A model generated the notes under the pieces. The model worked only from the letters and a program-made list of their open reading frames with translations. It searched no databases and was not told the DNA's origin. Positions 9,005-17,611 of a stretch of 64,000 nt of DNA are shown here, one piece after another. Each line of letters starts with the position of its first letter. Position 1 is the stretch's first letter. Made by a program: the position numbers and the translations under genes. The stretch is from Methanoprimaticola sp047501175 (lineage in GTDB: Archaea; Thermoplasmatota; Thermoplasmata; Methanomassiliicoccales; Methanomethylophilaceae): the NCBI RefSeq assembly GCF_047501175.1, contig NZ_JBEQWH010000006.1, forward strand, positions 62,001 through 126,000, read 5' to 3'.

Positions 9005-10865
9005 TGAATACGAGATGATGTGCGGTATCGAGATCCATCAGCAGCTCGATACCAGGAAGCTCTTCTGCGATTGCGAGAGCCATCTGTGCGAGGACGGGGA
9101 GGGTGCGTACTTCAGGAAGCTCAGGCCGACGACCAGCGAGATGGGAGAGGTGGACCGTGCCGCGCTGGCGCAGTTCCAGAGGCACATGGGGTACCGCTAC
9201 CAGTCCTGCGAGGGGACGTCCTGTCTGGTCGAACTGGACGAGGAGCCACCGCACAGCGTCAACGCCGATGCGATGCAGGTCGCCCTGACATTCTCGGAGA
9301 TGCTCGGATCCAACATAATCGATGAGATCCACTTCATGAGGAAGATCGTGGTCGACGGGTCCAACACCTCCGGGTTCCAGAGGACCGCGCTCGTTGCCAC
9401 CGATGGGCACATCGATGTCGGGGACAGGAAGATCTCGGTGCTGTCCGTGTGCCTCGAGGAGGATGCGGCCAGGAAGATCGAGACCAAGGGGGACGAGATC
9501 CTGTACAGGCTGGACCGTCTGGGGATCCCGCTCATCGAGATCGCCACCGGCCCGGACATGAGGACCCCTGAGGAGGTTCAGGAGGTCGCGTACCGCATAG
9601 GCACGCTGCTCAGGGCCACCCGCAGGGTCAAGAGGGGCATCGGTACCATCCGTCAGGACCTTAACATATCCATCCCCGGCGGGGCACGCATAGAGCTCAA
9701 GGGAGTGGGGGAGCTCAGGCTGATCCCCGACTACGTGAGGAACGAGGTCAACAGGCAGAGGATGCTCATCAGGGTCAAGCAGATCCTGACCGACAGGGGT
9801 ACGGCGGCCGTGGAGTTCGCCCCCGAGGATGTCACGGACATCTTCGAGACCAGCGAGTCCAAGGTCATCCAGGGGGCGCTCTCGTCGAAGGGACGCGTCC
9901 TGGCAGTCCGTCTTCCCGGGTTCGCGGGCGTCATGAACGGCGATGACGGCAAGCTCCGTCTCGGGTCCGAGATGGCCCAGAGGGCGAGGACCCGCGGTGT
10001 CAAGGGTATATTCCACTCGGACGAGCTCCCCAACTACGGCATCGAGCAGCCCTACGTCGATGCGCTGAGGGAACGTCTGGGCATGACGGGCGGGTTCGAC
10101 GCGTTCGTCATCTGCGCGGCACCCGAGAAGAAGGCCAGGGACGCATTGGACGTGGCGGTCGCCAGGGCGAACGAGGCCCTCGTCGGGGTGCCCGAGGAGA
10201 CCCGCGACCCGCTTCCGGACGGCACGACGAAGTACTCCAGACCCCTGCCCGGAGCGGCCAGGATGTATCCAGAGACGGATGTCCCCCCGACCACGATCAC
10301 CGAGGCCAGGATGGACGCCATCCGTGCCAACATGCCGGAGTTCCCGGAGCAGATAGAGGCCCGTCTCGTCAAGGACTACTCACTGAACCCCCAGCAGTCC
10401 AGGCAGATCGTCAGGAAGGGTCAGGACGAGCTCTTCGAGATGCTCGCCGCCGACGGGATGGCATCCATCGCGGCGACCACCATCCTGAACACGTTCAGCG
10501 AGCTGGAGCATGACGGCACGGACCCCGGGGCGATCCCCGAGGATTCGCTCATCGAGGCGTTCGGCATGCTGAGGGAGGGACGCTTCGCGAAGGAGGCGCT
10601 GCCCGCCCTGCTCAAGGAGATGTGCTCCGGGACCGCTCCCGACAAGGCGATCGACAAGCTGGGGCTCGGGGCCGTGGATTCCAGCGAGGCCGAGACCATC
10701 ATAGACGGGATCGTCAACGAGCGTGCCGATTTCGTGAGGTCGAAGGGGATGGGGGCCATCGGGCCCCTGATGGGTCCCGTCATGGGCGCCCTTCGCGGAA
10801 AGATCGACGGGAAGCAGGCCAACGACCTTCTCTCCAAGTCCATCGGAAAGCTGCTCGGTCAGTGA
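8997..10865 (+). CDS. gatE: Glutamyl-tRNA(Gln) amidotransferase subunit E
   Basis: 622 aa. This GatB-family kinase/transamidase subunit phosphorylates Glu on tRNA(Gln) and amidates it with GatD-derived ammonia. The N-terminus MCGIEIHQQLDTRKLFCDC is the GatB/E signature. A GAD/AspRS-like insertion around residues 280-410 distinguishes GatE from GatB. The C-terminal YqeY-like tail ends in a Gly/Met-rich helix (GPLMGPVMGALRGKIDG). The 8-bp overlap with gatD implies translational coupling of the heterotetramer subunits. Confidence 0.96.
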   Translation: MSDEYEMMCGIEIHQQLDTRKLFCDCESHLCEDGEGAYFRKLRPTTSEMGEVDRAALAQFQRHMGYRYQSCEGTSCLVELDEEPPHSVNADAMQVALTFSEMLGSNIIDEIHFMRKIVVDGSNTSGFQRTALVATDGHIDVGDRKISVLSVCLEEDAARKIETKGDEILYRLDRLGIPLIEIATGPDMRTPEEVQEVAYRIGTLLRATRRVKRGIGTIRQDLNISIPGGARIELKGVGELRLIPDYVRNEVNRQRMLIRVKQILTDRGTAAVEFAPEDVTDIFETSESKVIQGALSSKGRVLAVRLPGFAGVMNGDDGKLRLGSEMAQRARTRGVKGIFHSDELPNYGIEQPYVDALRERLGMTGGFDAFVICAAPEKKARDALDVAVARANEALVGVPEETRDPLPDGTTKYSRPLPGAARMYPETDVPPTTITEARMDAIRANMPEFPEQIEARLVKDYSLNPQQSRQIVRKGQDELFEMLAADGMASIAATTILNTFSELEHDGTDPGAIPEDSLIEAFGMLREGRFAKEALPALLKEMCSGTAPDKAIDKLGLGAVDSSEAETIIDGIVNERADFVRSKGMGAIGPLMGPVMGALRGKIDGKQANDLLSKSIGKLLGQ

Positions 10866-10880
10866 TCCGGAAACCATTTC

Positions 10881-10896
10881 CCGGCCCTCGGGCCGG
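10881..10896 (+). terminator. Terminator hairpin after gatE
   Basis: CCGGCC-CTCG-GGCCGG, a perfect 6-bp stem with a stable tetraloop, lies 16 bp after the gatE stop and is followed by TTAT. Confidence 0.5.
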
Positions 10897-10978
10897 TTAT
10901 GCACAATCGATGCCCATATCATGGAAACGGGTAAATATCGGATGAAAATCGACGTCCTATTCTGAGAGGCGTCATGTG

Positions 10979-12187
10979 ATGGCGGACATCAAGACGAGGA
11001 TAGGGTTCGTGGCGGCCGTGGGCTCGCTCGTCATCCTGTACTTCGCTTCCGGTTCGCCGATATCGCTGTACTCCATGTGGCAGGAGGAGCTCGGACTCAC
11101 GCACGCCCAGCTCTCCATGGCGTCCATGTGGTACCTTCTGGGGACTGTGATCCCGCTGCTGTTCCTCCCCCGCATATCGGACCATCTGGGAAGGCGTCCG
11201 GCGACCATCATGATCCTCCTGGTCTCCATGTGCGGGGTGGTCACGTTCATGATGGTCGACAGTCCCGAGATGATAATGCTCGGGCGCCTGGTCCAGGGCA
11301 TAGCCAGCGGTCTCGGGTCATCCACTGTCGCCGCCTATGTCGTGGACCTCTCGTCGGACCTCCCGAGATGGGTCGGACCGATGATCACCAGCAGTGCGCC
11401 GACGCTCGGGCTGTCCATCGGGGCATTCGTCTCAGGCGGGCTGGTGAGCCATGCGGGCGTCCCATCAGCATCGTACTTCGAGGCGGTCATCGTCCTCGTG
11501 GCGATCTTCCTGGTGCTGGTACTGTTCTCCAAGGAGACCGTGTCCAGGGCCCCGGGCCTCATGAGGTCCTTGGTGCCGAAGTTCACGCTCCCCGCACGTT
11601 CGGGGCGTCTGTTCGCCGCATGTGCCATGATCTTCGTCGGGACCTGGGCGGTCGGCGGTTTCTCGCAGTCGTTCAGTGCCACGATCGCCTATGAGTATCT
11701 CGGGTCCACGGACGCGCTCGTCGCAGCGGTGGTGTTCACGTCGCTGCTCCTTCCGAACGCGGTCGGAAGCTACTTCGCGAAGAGGTTCGAAGTGAGGCAG
11801 GCCCAGATGTGGGGCATGGGGGCGTATGTCGCATGCGCCGCACTGATGTGGGCATCCTTGGCGATGTTCCACAGCCTGTTGCTGTTCTGCACGTTCAGCG
11901 TCGTGGCGGGATTCGCACAGGGTATCGCTTTCGCCGCCGGGGTGACGGAACTCATGGGAAGGGCGACGAAGGCTCAGAGGGCCGGCACGTTCTCGACGAT
12001 CTACCTGATGTCCTACGGCGGTTCGGCCATACCCAATCTCATGGTCGGCATGGTCGCGGGGAACACCCCTGTGGAGACGATCTTCTCATGGTACGTGATC
12101 ATGCTCGCGGCGATGTTCGTCGTGCTGGCGGTGCTGGCGTCCAGACCGTATCCCAAGGCGGAGGCCTCGGAGGTCCTGGCATCCTGA
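10979..12187 (+). CDS. MFS transporter
   Basis: 402 aa with about 12 hydrophobic helices. The motif A region between TM2 and TM3 is visible as RISDHLGRRPATIM (about residues 63-76), and GRLVQGIASGLGSS follows in TM4. This is the major facilitator fold; drug or metabolite efflux is possible but the substrate cannot be read. An ATG at 10979 with GAGAGG (10964-10969) 9 nt upstream is preferred over the GTG at 10976. Its 3' end overlaps the convergent methyltransferase frame by 89 bp. Confidence 0.85.
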   Translation: MADIKTRIGFVAAVGSLVILYFASGSPISLYSMWQEELGLTHAQLSMASMWYLLGTVIPLLFLPRISDHLGRRPATIMILLVSMCGVVTFMMVDSPEMIMLGRLVQGIASGLGSSTVAAYVVDLSSDLPRWVGPMITSSAPTLGLSIGAFVSGGLVSHAGVPSASYFEAVIVLVAIFLVLVLFSKETVSRAPGLMRSLVPKFTLPARSGRLFAACAMIFVGTWAVGGFSQSFSATIAYEYLGSTDALVAAVVFTSLLLPNAVGSYFAKRFEVRQAQMWGMGAYVACAALMWASLAMFHSLLLFCTFSVVAGFAQGIAFAAGVTELMGRATKAQRAGTFSTIYLMSYGGSAIPNLMVGMVAGNTPVETIFSWYVIMLAAMFVVLAVLASRPYPKAEASEVLAS

Positions 12188-12755
12188 ATCGGTGTCTCAG
12201 CTCGAGGACGGAGAGCTTCTCGAAGAACAGCTTCTGCTCGCCGATTATCTTCACGCCCCATCCATCCAAGGCCATCTCGAGCTCGTGCCCGTCCATGAGG
12301 GACGAGACGACTATGACGATACGGCCCCCCGGTGCCAGGTGCACATCCGATCCCGACAGGAGCTCCGGCAGGGGTCCGAGACCGTCCGGGCCCCCGGACC
12401 ACGCCTTGGCGAGCAGCCCCTCCTCGTCCACCGGCAGATACGGCAGGTTGAAGACGATCGTGTCGAACACGCCCTCCACGGTGGAGTACACATCGGTCTC
12501 GACGACATCCATGGAGATTCCCGCATCGTCCGCATTCCTGCGTGCGAGGTCCACGGCCTTCGGGTTTATGTCACCGGCGCAGACGACGCATCCGTTCTTC
12601 GCACAGTGTATGGATACGACGCCCGATCCGCATCCGACCTCCAACACCCTCTCGCCTTCGCGGACGTCCATGGACTCGATCAGCAGGATGCTGTCCTCGG
12701 ACGGGGGGTACACGTCCGGGTCGGATGCCATTCTGATCTCCGGATCGTACTTCAC
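12099..12755 (-). CDS. HemK2/Mtq2-type protein glutamine N5-methyltransferase
   Basis: 218 aa. The opening VYPPSEDSILLIESM is the signature of HemK2/Mtq2-type methyltransferases, which in archaea and eukaryotes methylate the GGQ glutamine of the release factor with Trm112. The SAM site is VLEVGCGSGVVSIH (residues 37-50). The catalytic motif reads NLPY (103-106) instead of NPPY, which is unusual. The domain should end near residue 190. The last 27 residues are Pro/Arg-rich and lie antisense to the MFS gene, so they are probably run-through. It is the last gene of a three-gene minus-strand unit. Confidence 0.8.
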   Translation of the reverse strand: MKYDPEIRMASDPDVYPPSEDSILLIESMDVREGERVLEVGCGSGVVSIHCAKNGCVVCAGDINPKAVDLARRNADDAGISMDVVETDVYSTVEGVFDTIVFNLPYLPVDEEGLLAKAWSGGPDGLGPLPELLSGSDVHLAPGGRIVIVVSSLMDGHELEMALDGWGVKIIGEQKLFFEKLSVLELRHRFRMPGPPRPPPWDTVWTPAPPARRTSPRA

Positions 12756-12759
12756 GGCA

Positions 12760-13275
12760 TCACCAGAGCCACGATACGTCCTTGACTATCGGGAGGCGCT
12801 TCCACCTCTCGTTGAGGCCGTATGTCTCGAACCCGCCGAGCCAGTATATCGTGAGTACCGCCACCGCGTAGAGCACGTGGTAGTTCACGAGGGGATTGTC
12901 GTCGGGAGGCAGGTTGAGGGTGAACATCAAGAGGACCATCACGACCATCCCGATGGTCGACAGTTTGGAGGCTATGCCGAGCATCATGCCGATGCCCACG
13001 CCGAGCAGCCCCAGCATCAGGGCGATATCGATGACCGTGTTCCCTGCAAGCGCATTCCAGATCCCGGAGAACGGTCCCGAGACCAGTTCGGAAAGATAGT
13101 ATTCCGTGGGGGACCCCCCGTTGATCATGGCGACATCGGGGGGAGAGGGATATCCTAGTCCGAACATCTTGTCCAGGAATGCCCAGATCATCATCCATCC
13201 CAGGATGATGCGCATCGCCGCGAGGCAGAGCGACCCCTTGTCACTCGGTTCGGACAGTTGTATCATGGCCCTCAC
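12760..13275 (-). CDS. DoxX/DoxD-like integral membrane protein
   Basis: 171 aa with about four transmembrane helices. The pattern of helix 1 with RIILGWMMIWAFLDK, an NGGSPTEYYL loop, and helices separated by a Gly-rich turn (GIGMMLGIASK) matches the DoxX-like/TQO small-subunit DoxD family. Members of this family are tied to quinone or thiol redox chemistry, but many are uncharacterised. It overlaps the upstream small gene by 4 bp and lies 4 bp before the methyltransferase gene. Confidence 0.7.
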   Translation of the reverse strand: MRAMIQLSEPSDKGSLCLAAMRIILGWMMIWAFLDKMFGLGYPSPPDVAMINGGSPTEYYLSELVSGPFSGIWNALAGNTVIDIALMLGLLGVGIGMMLGIASKLSTIGMVVMVLLMFTLNLPPDDNPLVNYHVLYAVAVLTIYWLGGFETYGLNERWKRLPIVKDVSWLW

Positions 13276-13676
13276 ACCAGTTCGATGTCCCCGCTCATCT
13301 TCTCGACCAGGACGGACTCGATGCCGAACTCGGTCTTGGCGTGGTCCACGAGCTTGTCTATGAACGCACCGTCCGTGAACGCGATCATGACGACGAGGGT
13401 CCTCTCGTCATGTATGGGATTGCCGTCGGGTCCGATGTATCCTCCCTCCGCCCAATGCATGGTGTATCCGAACCCGTTGTCGATGATGAAGCCCTTGATG
13501 GCCGTCTCGAACGCGTCGTAGCTCTCTTCGGTTCCATCGTTTATGCCGAAGTACAGGGTGTACTTCGTGTCCATGTCCCCGTCGTCGGACTGGGAGAACC
13601 AGATGGATGCCCCTCCTATGACGATGGATATGCAGATCAGGACGATGGATGCTTTCAGCAAGGTGTCGCTGTCCAT
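13272..13676 (-). CDS. Membrane-anchored DUF3574-like protein
   Basis: 134 aa. An N-terminal hydrophobic helix (residues 8-25, ASIVLICISIVIGGASIWF) anchors a small extracytoplasmic domain. YTLYFGINDG near residue 40, the middle GGYIGPDGNPIHDERTLVVMI and the C-terminal helix resemble DUF3574 proteins; this match is by eye. It is first in the unit with the DoxX-like protein (4-bp overlap) and the methyltransferase. Confidence 0.6.
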   Translation of the reverse strand: MDSDTLLKASIVLICISIVIGGASIWFSQSDDGDMDTKYTLYFGINDGTEESYDAFETAIKGFIIDNGFGYTMHWAEGGYIGPDGNPIHDERTLVVMIAFTDGAFIDKLVDHAKTEFGIESVLVEKMSGDIELV

Positions 13677-13769
13677 GCCCCTTTGACGAATTTTCGGGTT
13701 ATAACCGTTGGCATCGGGTGACTGGCCTTGACGGCTATAAAGAAATAATTGTCGGCCATATGGGATCGT

Positions 13770-14215
13770 ATGAACCGTATGGCTATTGCCCTTGCAGCGG
13801 TGGTGGTCATCGTCCTCGTCGCAGGTACCCTGGTGACCTTCGGGATAGGGTCGATCCTCAGCGATGACGAACCTCGCGAATACACGGTCGAGGGCAGGGT
13901 CGGCGACCTGGAGGTTACCGGGAGCGTGGTCTGCGAGGACACGGGGGAGTCCGGGATCGAGAACGTCCTGAGATTCACATACAGGCTGACATACGGGGCG
14001 AGACCCACGTCTCCGAGTCGTACCTCATCGTAGGCGGTGACGGGATGCCGAACGGGGACCTCAACACCTTTGTCGGGCAGAGGTCCGTGAACGGGGAGAC
14101 GGTAGACGTCTGGCAGGCCGACGTCCATCCAGGGTATGCATTCTGCCTTTCCACGGACAACTCCATCGTTGCGATCGTCATCACGATCGACGGGGACGAG
14201 CTGGTCGCCCTGTGA
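13770..14215 (+). pseudogene. Small membrane-anchored protein gene with a frameshift
   Basis: Starting at ATG 13770, one helix (MAIALAAVVVIVLVAGTLV) leads into a short extracytoplasmic domain. The frame dies soon after LRFTYRLTYG. Downstream the next frame reads ETHVSESYLIVGGDGMPNGD and continues to VITIDGDELVAL with a stop at 14213-14215. Adding one G to the GGGG run at 13995-13998 gives YGGETH and a continuous 148-aa protein. The family is not recognised. It is either a decayed gene or a homopolymer error. Confidence 0.65.
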
Positions 14216-14236
14216 GGCGGGCCTTCCGGCCGCGCC

Positions 14237-15616
14237 TCAGGCGATGTAGAAGAACTTCTCGATGTCCGAGACCTCGTCCGAGTAGTCCTCGGACGCGAAG
14301 GTATCGAAGTAGTGGTTGAACAGGTCCTCGTAGTCTATCCCCGCGGATTCGGCGATCTCCGGGTACATCGCGCAGACGTAGAACGCGAGCTCGACCACGT
14401 ACAGCGGACTGTTGCCTGTCTCCCTGGCCATGGCGAGGTACCTGACGTCCGTGTCGGAGGACGCCAGCATCTCCTTGTCGGCCTCCACGCAGTCCTTCAG
14501 CGAGTACTGTCCCCTCATCCCGTCGTGCGCATTGTCCATGTAGAACATCCTCCCGTGCTTGGAGTTCTCCTTGACGACGGTGATGACCTGCTCGGGAGTA
14601 AGCGTCTGATAGTTCTTGCCGAGCGTCGGGCTGTGCTGCCCCACCGCATGCACCCCCACCCATTCGGCGTGGATGTTGTTGGTGTTGTCCTTGCCGGTGA
14701 TGCTGATGCCTCCTGTGGAGTACAGGGGTGACGAGCGGGCCATCATGAATGCTTCCTTCTCATCGTCCGTCAGCGATGCGGTGGCATCCACGAGGGTGCT
14801 CAGGACCGAGTCGTGCCATTCCAGATACTTGTACGTCTTGGACATGTCCCCTTGCAGGAGGTATGCGAACATCAGGATGGAGCGGTCGATGTGCTCGTTC
14901 GGATAGTCGACACCGCTGTTGTCGGCGGTGGATATGAACATGACATCTACCCCCGCAGGGTTCAGCTTCGAGTTGGAGATCCTGTCCGCCTCCTTGTCGC
15001 AGTACCCCACGACGTACACGTCGATGCCGGCGCCGATGATCTTCTCGTAGTTCGGCGATTCGGTCGTCCCATAGGACTCCGAGCTGCGGAAGTTGGAGTT
15101 CATGACGTTCCAATACTTCTCGATGGTCGTGTCAACCATGTCGACCTTCCCGCACACGCCCGTGACGTCTGCGGTGTATGCCCCGCTGCAGTAGCCTATG
15201 GCGACGGAGTCGACCGGCCAGGTGACCTTGGCGTTCAGGAAGTAGTTGTCGATGTAGTACACGTCCATCATGTTCCCGAGGATCATGCTCCTGACGTGTG
15301 CGATGTCCGATGCGTCCACGGAGCCGTCCAGGTTCGCATCGCTGAGCTGCGTGGGACCTCTCGTTCCGGCGATGACCTCCTCCAGGTACCTCACGTCCGC
15401 GTCGTCTATCACATCGTCCTCGTTCGCATTGCCGTACACCCAGAGGCGGGAGCCCTGGTCGGGGAAGTCGTCCTCGGACACCTCGTCCCCGACGAGCAGT
15501 CCGCTATCGGCCTCGGCGTGGTGGTGATACTTCTCATTCTCCGCACGCACGTACATCAGCGATCCCGCCAGGATCACGAAGACGACCAGTGCCAGGATGG
15601 CGTATTTGTGTCTCAT
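14237..15616 (-). CDS. ABC importer substrate-binding protein with dockerin-like module
   Basis: 459 aa. A signal/anchor helix (residues 6-22) is followed by a duplicated EF-hand-like dockerin module at about 61-115: NANEDDVIDDADVRYLEEVI, then DANLDGSVDASDIAHVRSMI. A periplasmic-binding-protein domain of the BtuF/FhuD/FepB class (cluster XIV/TroA-like) occupies the rest. It captures iron chelate, haem or corrinoid for the adjacent FecCD-type permease; the ligand is not evident. It is the third gene of the permease-ATPase-binding protein operon, 1 bp after the ATPase. Confidence 0.82.
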   Translation of the reverse strand: MRHKYAILALVVFVILAGSLMYVRAENEKYHHHAEADSGLLVGDEVSEDDFPDQGSRLWVYGNANEDDVIDDADVRYLEEVIAGTRGPTQLSDANLDGSVDASDIAHVRSMILGNMMDVYYIDNYFLNAKVTWPVDSVAIGYCSGAYTADVTGVCGKVDMVDTTIEKYWNVMNSNFRSSESYGTTESPNYEKIIGAGIDVYVVGYCDKEADRISNSKLNPAGVDVMFISTADNSGVDYPNEHIDRSILMFAYLLQGDMSKTYKYLEWHDSVLSTLVDATASLTDDEKEAFMMARSSPLYSTGGISITGKDNTNNIHAEWVGVHAVGQHSPTLGKNYQTLTPEQVITVVKENSKHGRMFYMDNAHDGMRGQYSLKDCVEADKEMLASSDTDVRYLAMARETGNSPLYVVELAFYVCAMYPEIAESAGIDYEDLFNHYFDTFASEDYSDEVSDIEKFFYIA

Positions 15617-15617
15617 C

Positions 15618-16385
15618 TCAATCGACCTCCGGCAGAAGGATCACGTGTGGGGACCCCTCGACGTCTATCACCTTTGACCGCACACCGTACACGGTCGAGA
15701 TGTTCGATTCCGTCATCACCTCATGGGACGTGCCGTCCGCGATGATGCCTCCGTCGCACATCATGATTATGCGGTCCGCGAAGGCGGACGTTATGTTCAG
15801 GTCATGGCACACCATGAGCACGATCACCCCGTTCTCCCTCGCGTACCCCCTCAGGAACCTCATGACATCCATCTGGTTCTTCACATCCAGATTGGATGTC
15901 GGTTCGTCCAGTATCAGGATCTCGGGCTGCTGTGCCAGACCCCTTGCGATCATGACCCTCTGCAGCTGACCCGAGCTCAGTTCGCCCAGGTCCTTGTCGG
16001 ACAGGTCCTGCAGGTCCATGCGTGTGATGATGGAGTCCACGATGTCCAGGTCCTCGTCCGATGTGCTCCACTGGGCGTGGGGGAACCTGCCCATGAGCAC
16101 GGTCTCCGACACCGTCGTCCTGAACGTGGTGGTGGCATGGTTCGGGACGAATGCCATCTTCCTGGCGACGTCCATCAGCCTCATGCCGGACAGGTCGGTC
16201 CCATCCAGTAGGACGGTGCCTCCCGTAGGTCTGAGGAGCCTGTTGAGGCACTTCACCAGGGTGGTCTTCCCCACCCCGTTGGGTCCGAGGATGCATACGA
16301 GCTCGGGTCTGTCCAGGTCGAATCCGATCCCGGAGAAGAGCGGGGTCTGGCCGTAGGAGAACGACAGGTCCCTGACGGACATCAT
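15618..16385 (-). CDS. FecE/BtuD-type ABC importer ATPase
   Basis: 255 aa from MMSVRDLSFSYG; the longer frame upstream of this is antisense-like shadow over the permease. Walker A is GPNGVGKTT, the signature is LSSGQLQRV, Walker B is ILILDEPTSNLD, and the H-loop is MVCHDLN. It powers import of iron chelates or corrinoids with the adjacent permease. The ATG overlaps the permease stop by 4 bp, and ATG 16382 is an equally possible second start. Confidence 0.93.
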   Translation of the reverse strand: MMSVRDLSFSYGQTPLFSGIGFDLDRPELVCILGPNGVGKTTLVKCLNRLLRPTGGTVLLDGTDLSGMRLMDVARKMAFVPNHATTTFRTTVSETVLMGRFPHAQWSTSDEDLDIVDSIITRMDLQDLSDKDLGELSSGQLQRVMIARGLAQQPEILILDEPTSNLDVKNQMDVMRFLRGYARENGVIVLMVCHDLNITSAFADRIIMMCDGGIIADGTSHEVMTESNISTVYGVRSKVIDVEGSPHVILLPEVD

Positions 16386-17455
16386 CGGGACCAGGCCTCC
16401 TTGTTGCTCCTGAGTATCAGGAACATGAACAGCGGTCCGCCTATGCAGGCGGTGACGACCCCCACGGGGAGCATGAGGTCGGAGACGGTCCTGGAGAGTA
16501 TGTCCGCGGCGAGCAGCAGGAGCGCACCTATCGCGGCGGAGGCGGGGAGCAGGAACCTGTTGTCGGAGCCCACCAGCAGTCTGGCTATGTGTGGGGACAC
16601 GAGTCCGACGAACCCTATGATCCCGGTGAAGCTGACCACGGAGGCCGCGACAACGGTCACCAGTATCAGGATCAGGAGCCGTTCGGTGTCCACGTTCACG
16701 CCCAGGGTCTTCGCGCTCTCGTCCCCCGCACCGATCACGTTGAGGCGGTTGGCCAGGAGCTGCAGTGTGATCACGCCGAATGCGGTTATCAGGAAGATTA
16801 TGAGGAGATTGCCATAGGTAAGGCTGTCCAGGGTCCCGACCATCCATTTGTACACCACGGACAGGTCCTCCGGCTCCGCCACTATCATGAACAGCTGGGT
16901 GAGGGCGTTGAAAAGGTACATCAGGGATGTCCCGCACAGGATCATCATGGTCGGCGTCGCACGTCTGAACTTGCTGAGGAAGATGATTATCGCCGTGGGG
17001 ATCATCGCGAACACGAACGCGTTGATCACGACACCACCGCCTGCGAGCAGTTCGATACCGAGGATGAGGGCGAGCGCGGCCCCGAATCCAGCTCCAGAGG
17101 ATATCCCCATGGTGTACGGGTCTGCCAGGGGGTTCTTCAGGATGCTCTGCATGGCGACACCGCAGATCGCGAACGCCACTCCGCACACTATCGCACCCAG
17201 GATCCTGGGCAACCTGAGCTGCAGGACGACATGTGCGGCCTCCGCGTCCGTTTGCGGCATGTTGATCAGGGCATTCCACAGGATGTGGTATACTTCGGAG
17301 AAGGTCAGGGGGTACGGCCCTAGGGTTATGGCATATATGGATACGAACAGACAGGCCAATATGCACCCTGCAATGAACAGCACCTTGTAGGAGACCATCC
17401 TGCGATATGTGCTCCTGAATCCGCTTCCGCCCTCTTCTTCCATCATCGAGACCAA
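16382..17455 (-). CDS. FecCD-type ABC importer permease
   Basis: 357 aa with about 10 transmembrane helices. LRLPRILGAIVCGVAFAICG and NPLADPYTMGISSGAGFGA are the canonical FecCD/BtuC signatures, and GFVGLVSPHIARLLVGSDNR is the coupling region. It forms the homodimeric channel for Fe-siderophore, haem or cobamide uptake. It is first in its operon. Its start faces a methyltransferase gene across a short regulatory region with shared GTAACA/TGTTAC half-sites. Confidence 0.92.
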   Translation of the reverse strand: MVSMMEEEGGSGFRSTYRRMVSYKVLFIAGCILACLFVSIYAITLGPYPLTFSEVYHILWNALINMPQTDAEAAHVVLQLRLPRILGAIVCGVAFAICGVAMQSILKNPLADPYTMGISSGAGFGAALALILGIELLAGGGVVINAFVFAMIPTAIIIFLSKFRRATPTMMILCGTSLMYLFNALTQLFMIVAEPEDLSVVYKWMVGTLDSLTYGNLLIIFLITAFGVITLQLLANRLNVIGAGDESAKTLGVNVDTERLLILILVTVVAASVVSFTGIIGFVGLVSPHIARLLVGSDNRFLLPASAAIGALLLLAADILSRTVSDLMLPVGVVTACIGGPLFMFLILRSNKEAWSR

Positions 17456-17574
17456 CCAGTGTTACTAATTTTATTTTCTTATGCATCATTATCTGCGTGG
17501 GATATTAAAGGTTTGTCCGAGAATCGGAGAGATCGACGCATAATCCGTGTTTTTCATGGTATCGGTCGACATTA

Positions 17575-17603
17575 GGTAACATTAAATGGATAATCGTGTT
17601 ACC
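17575..17603. promoter_or_regulatory. Inverted repeat in the importer/methyltransferase divergent promoter
   Basis: GGTAACA (17575-17581) and TGTTACC (17597-17603) form a perfect 7-bp inverted repeat with a 15-bp spacer, 8 bp before the methyltransferase ATG. A further TGTTAC half-site is at 17460-17465, 5 bp before the permease start. This is likely the operator of a regulator common to both directions. Metal-dependent control is inference from the neighbours. Confidence 0.45.
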
Positions 17604-17611
17604 GCTATCCG

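Noticed and set aside
15618..17489. A 623-aa fused ATPase starting at 17489
   Set aside because: The N-terminal 370 residues are the shadow frame of the FecCD permease; the true ATPase starts at the ATG overlapping the permease stop.
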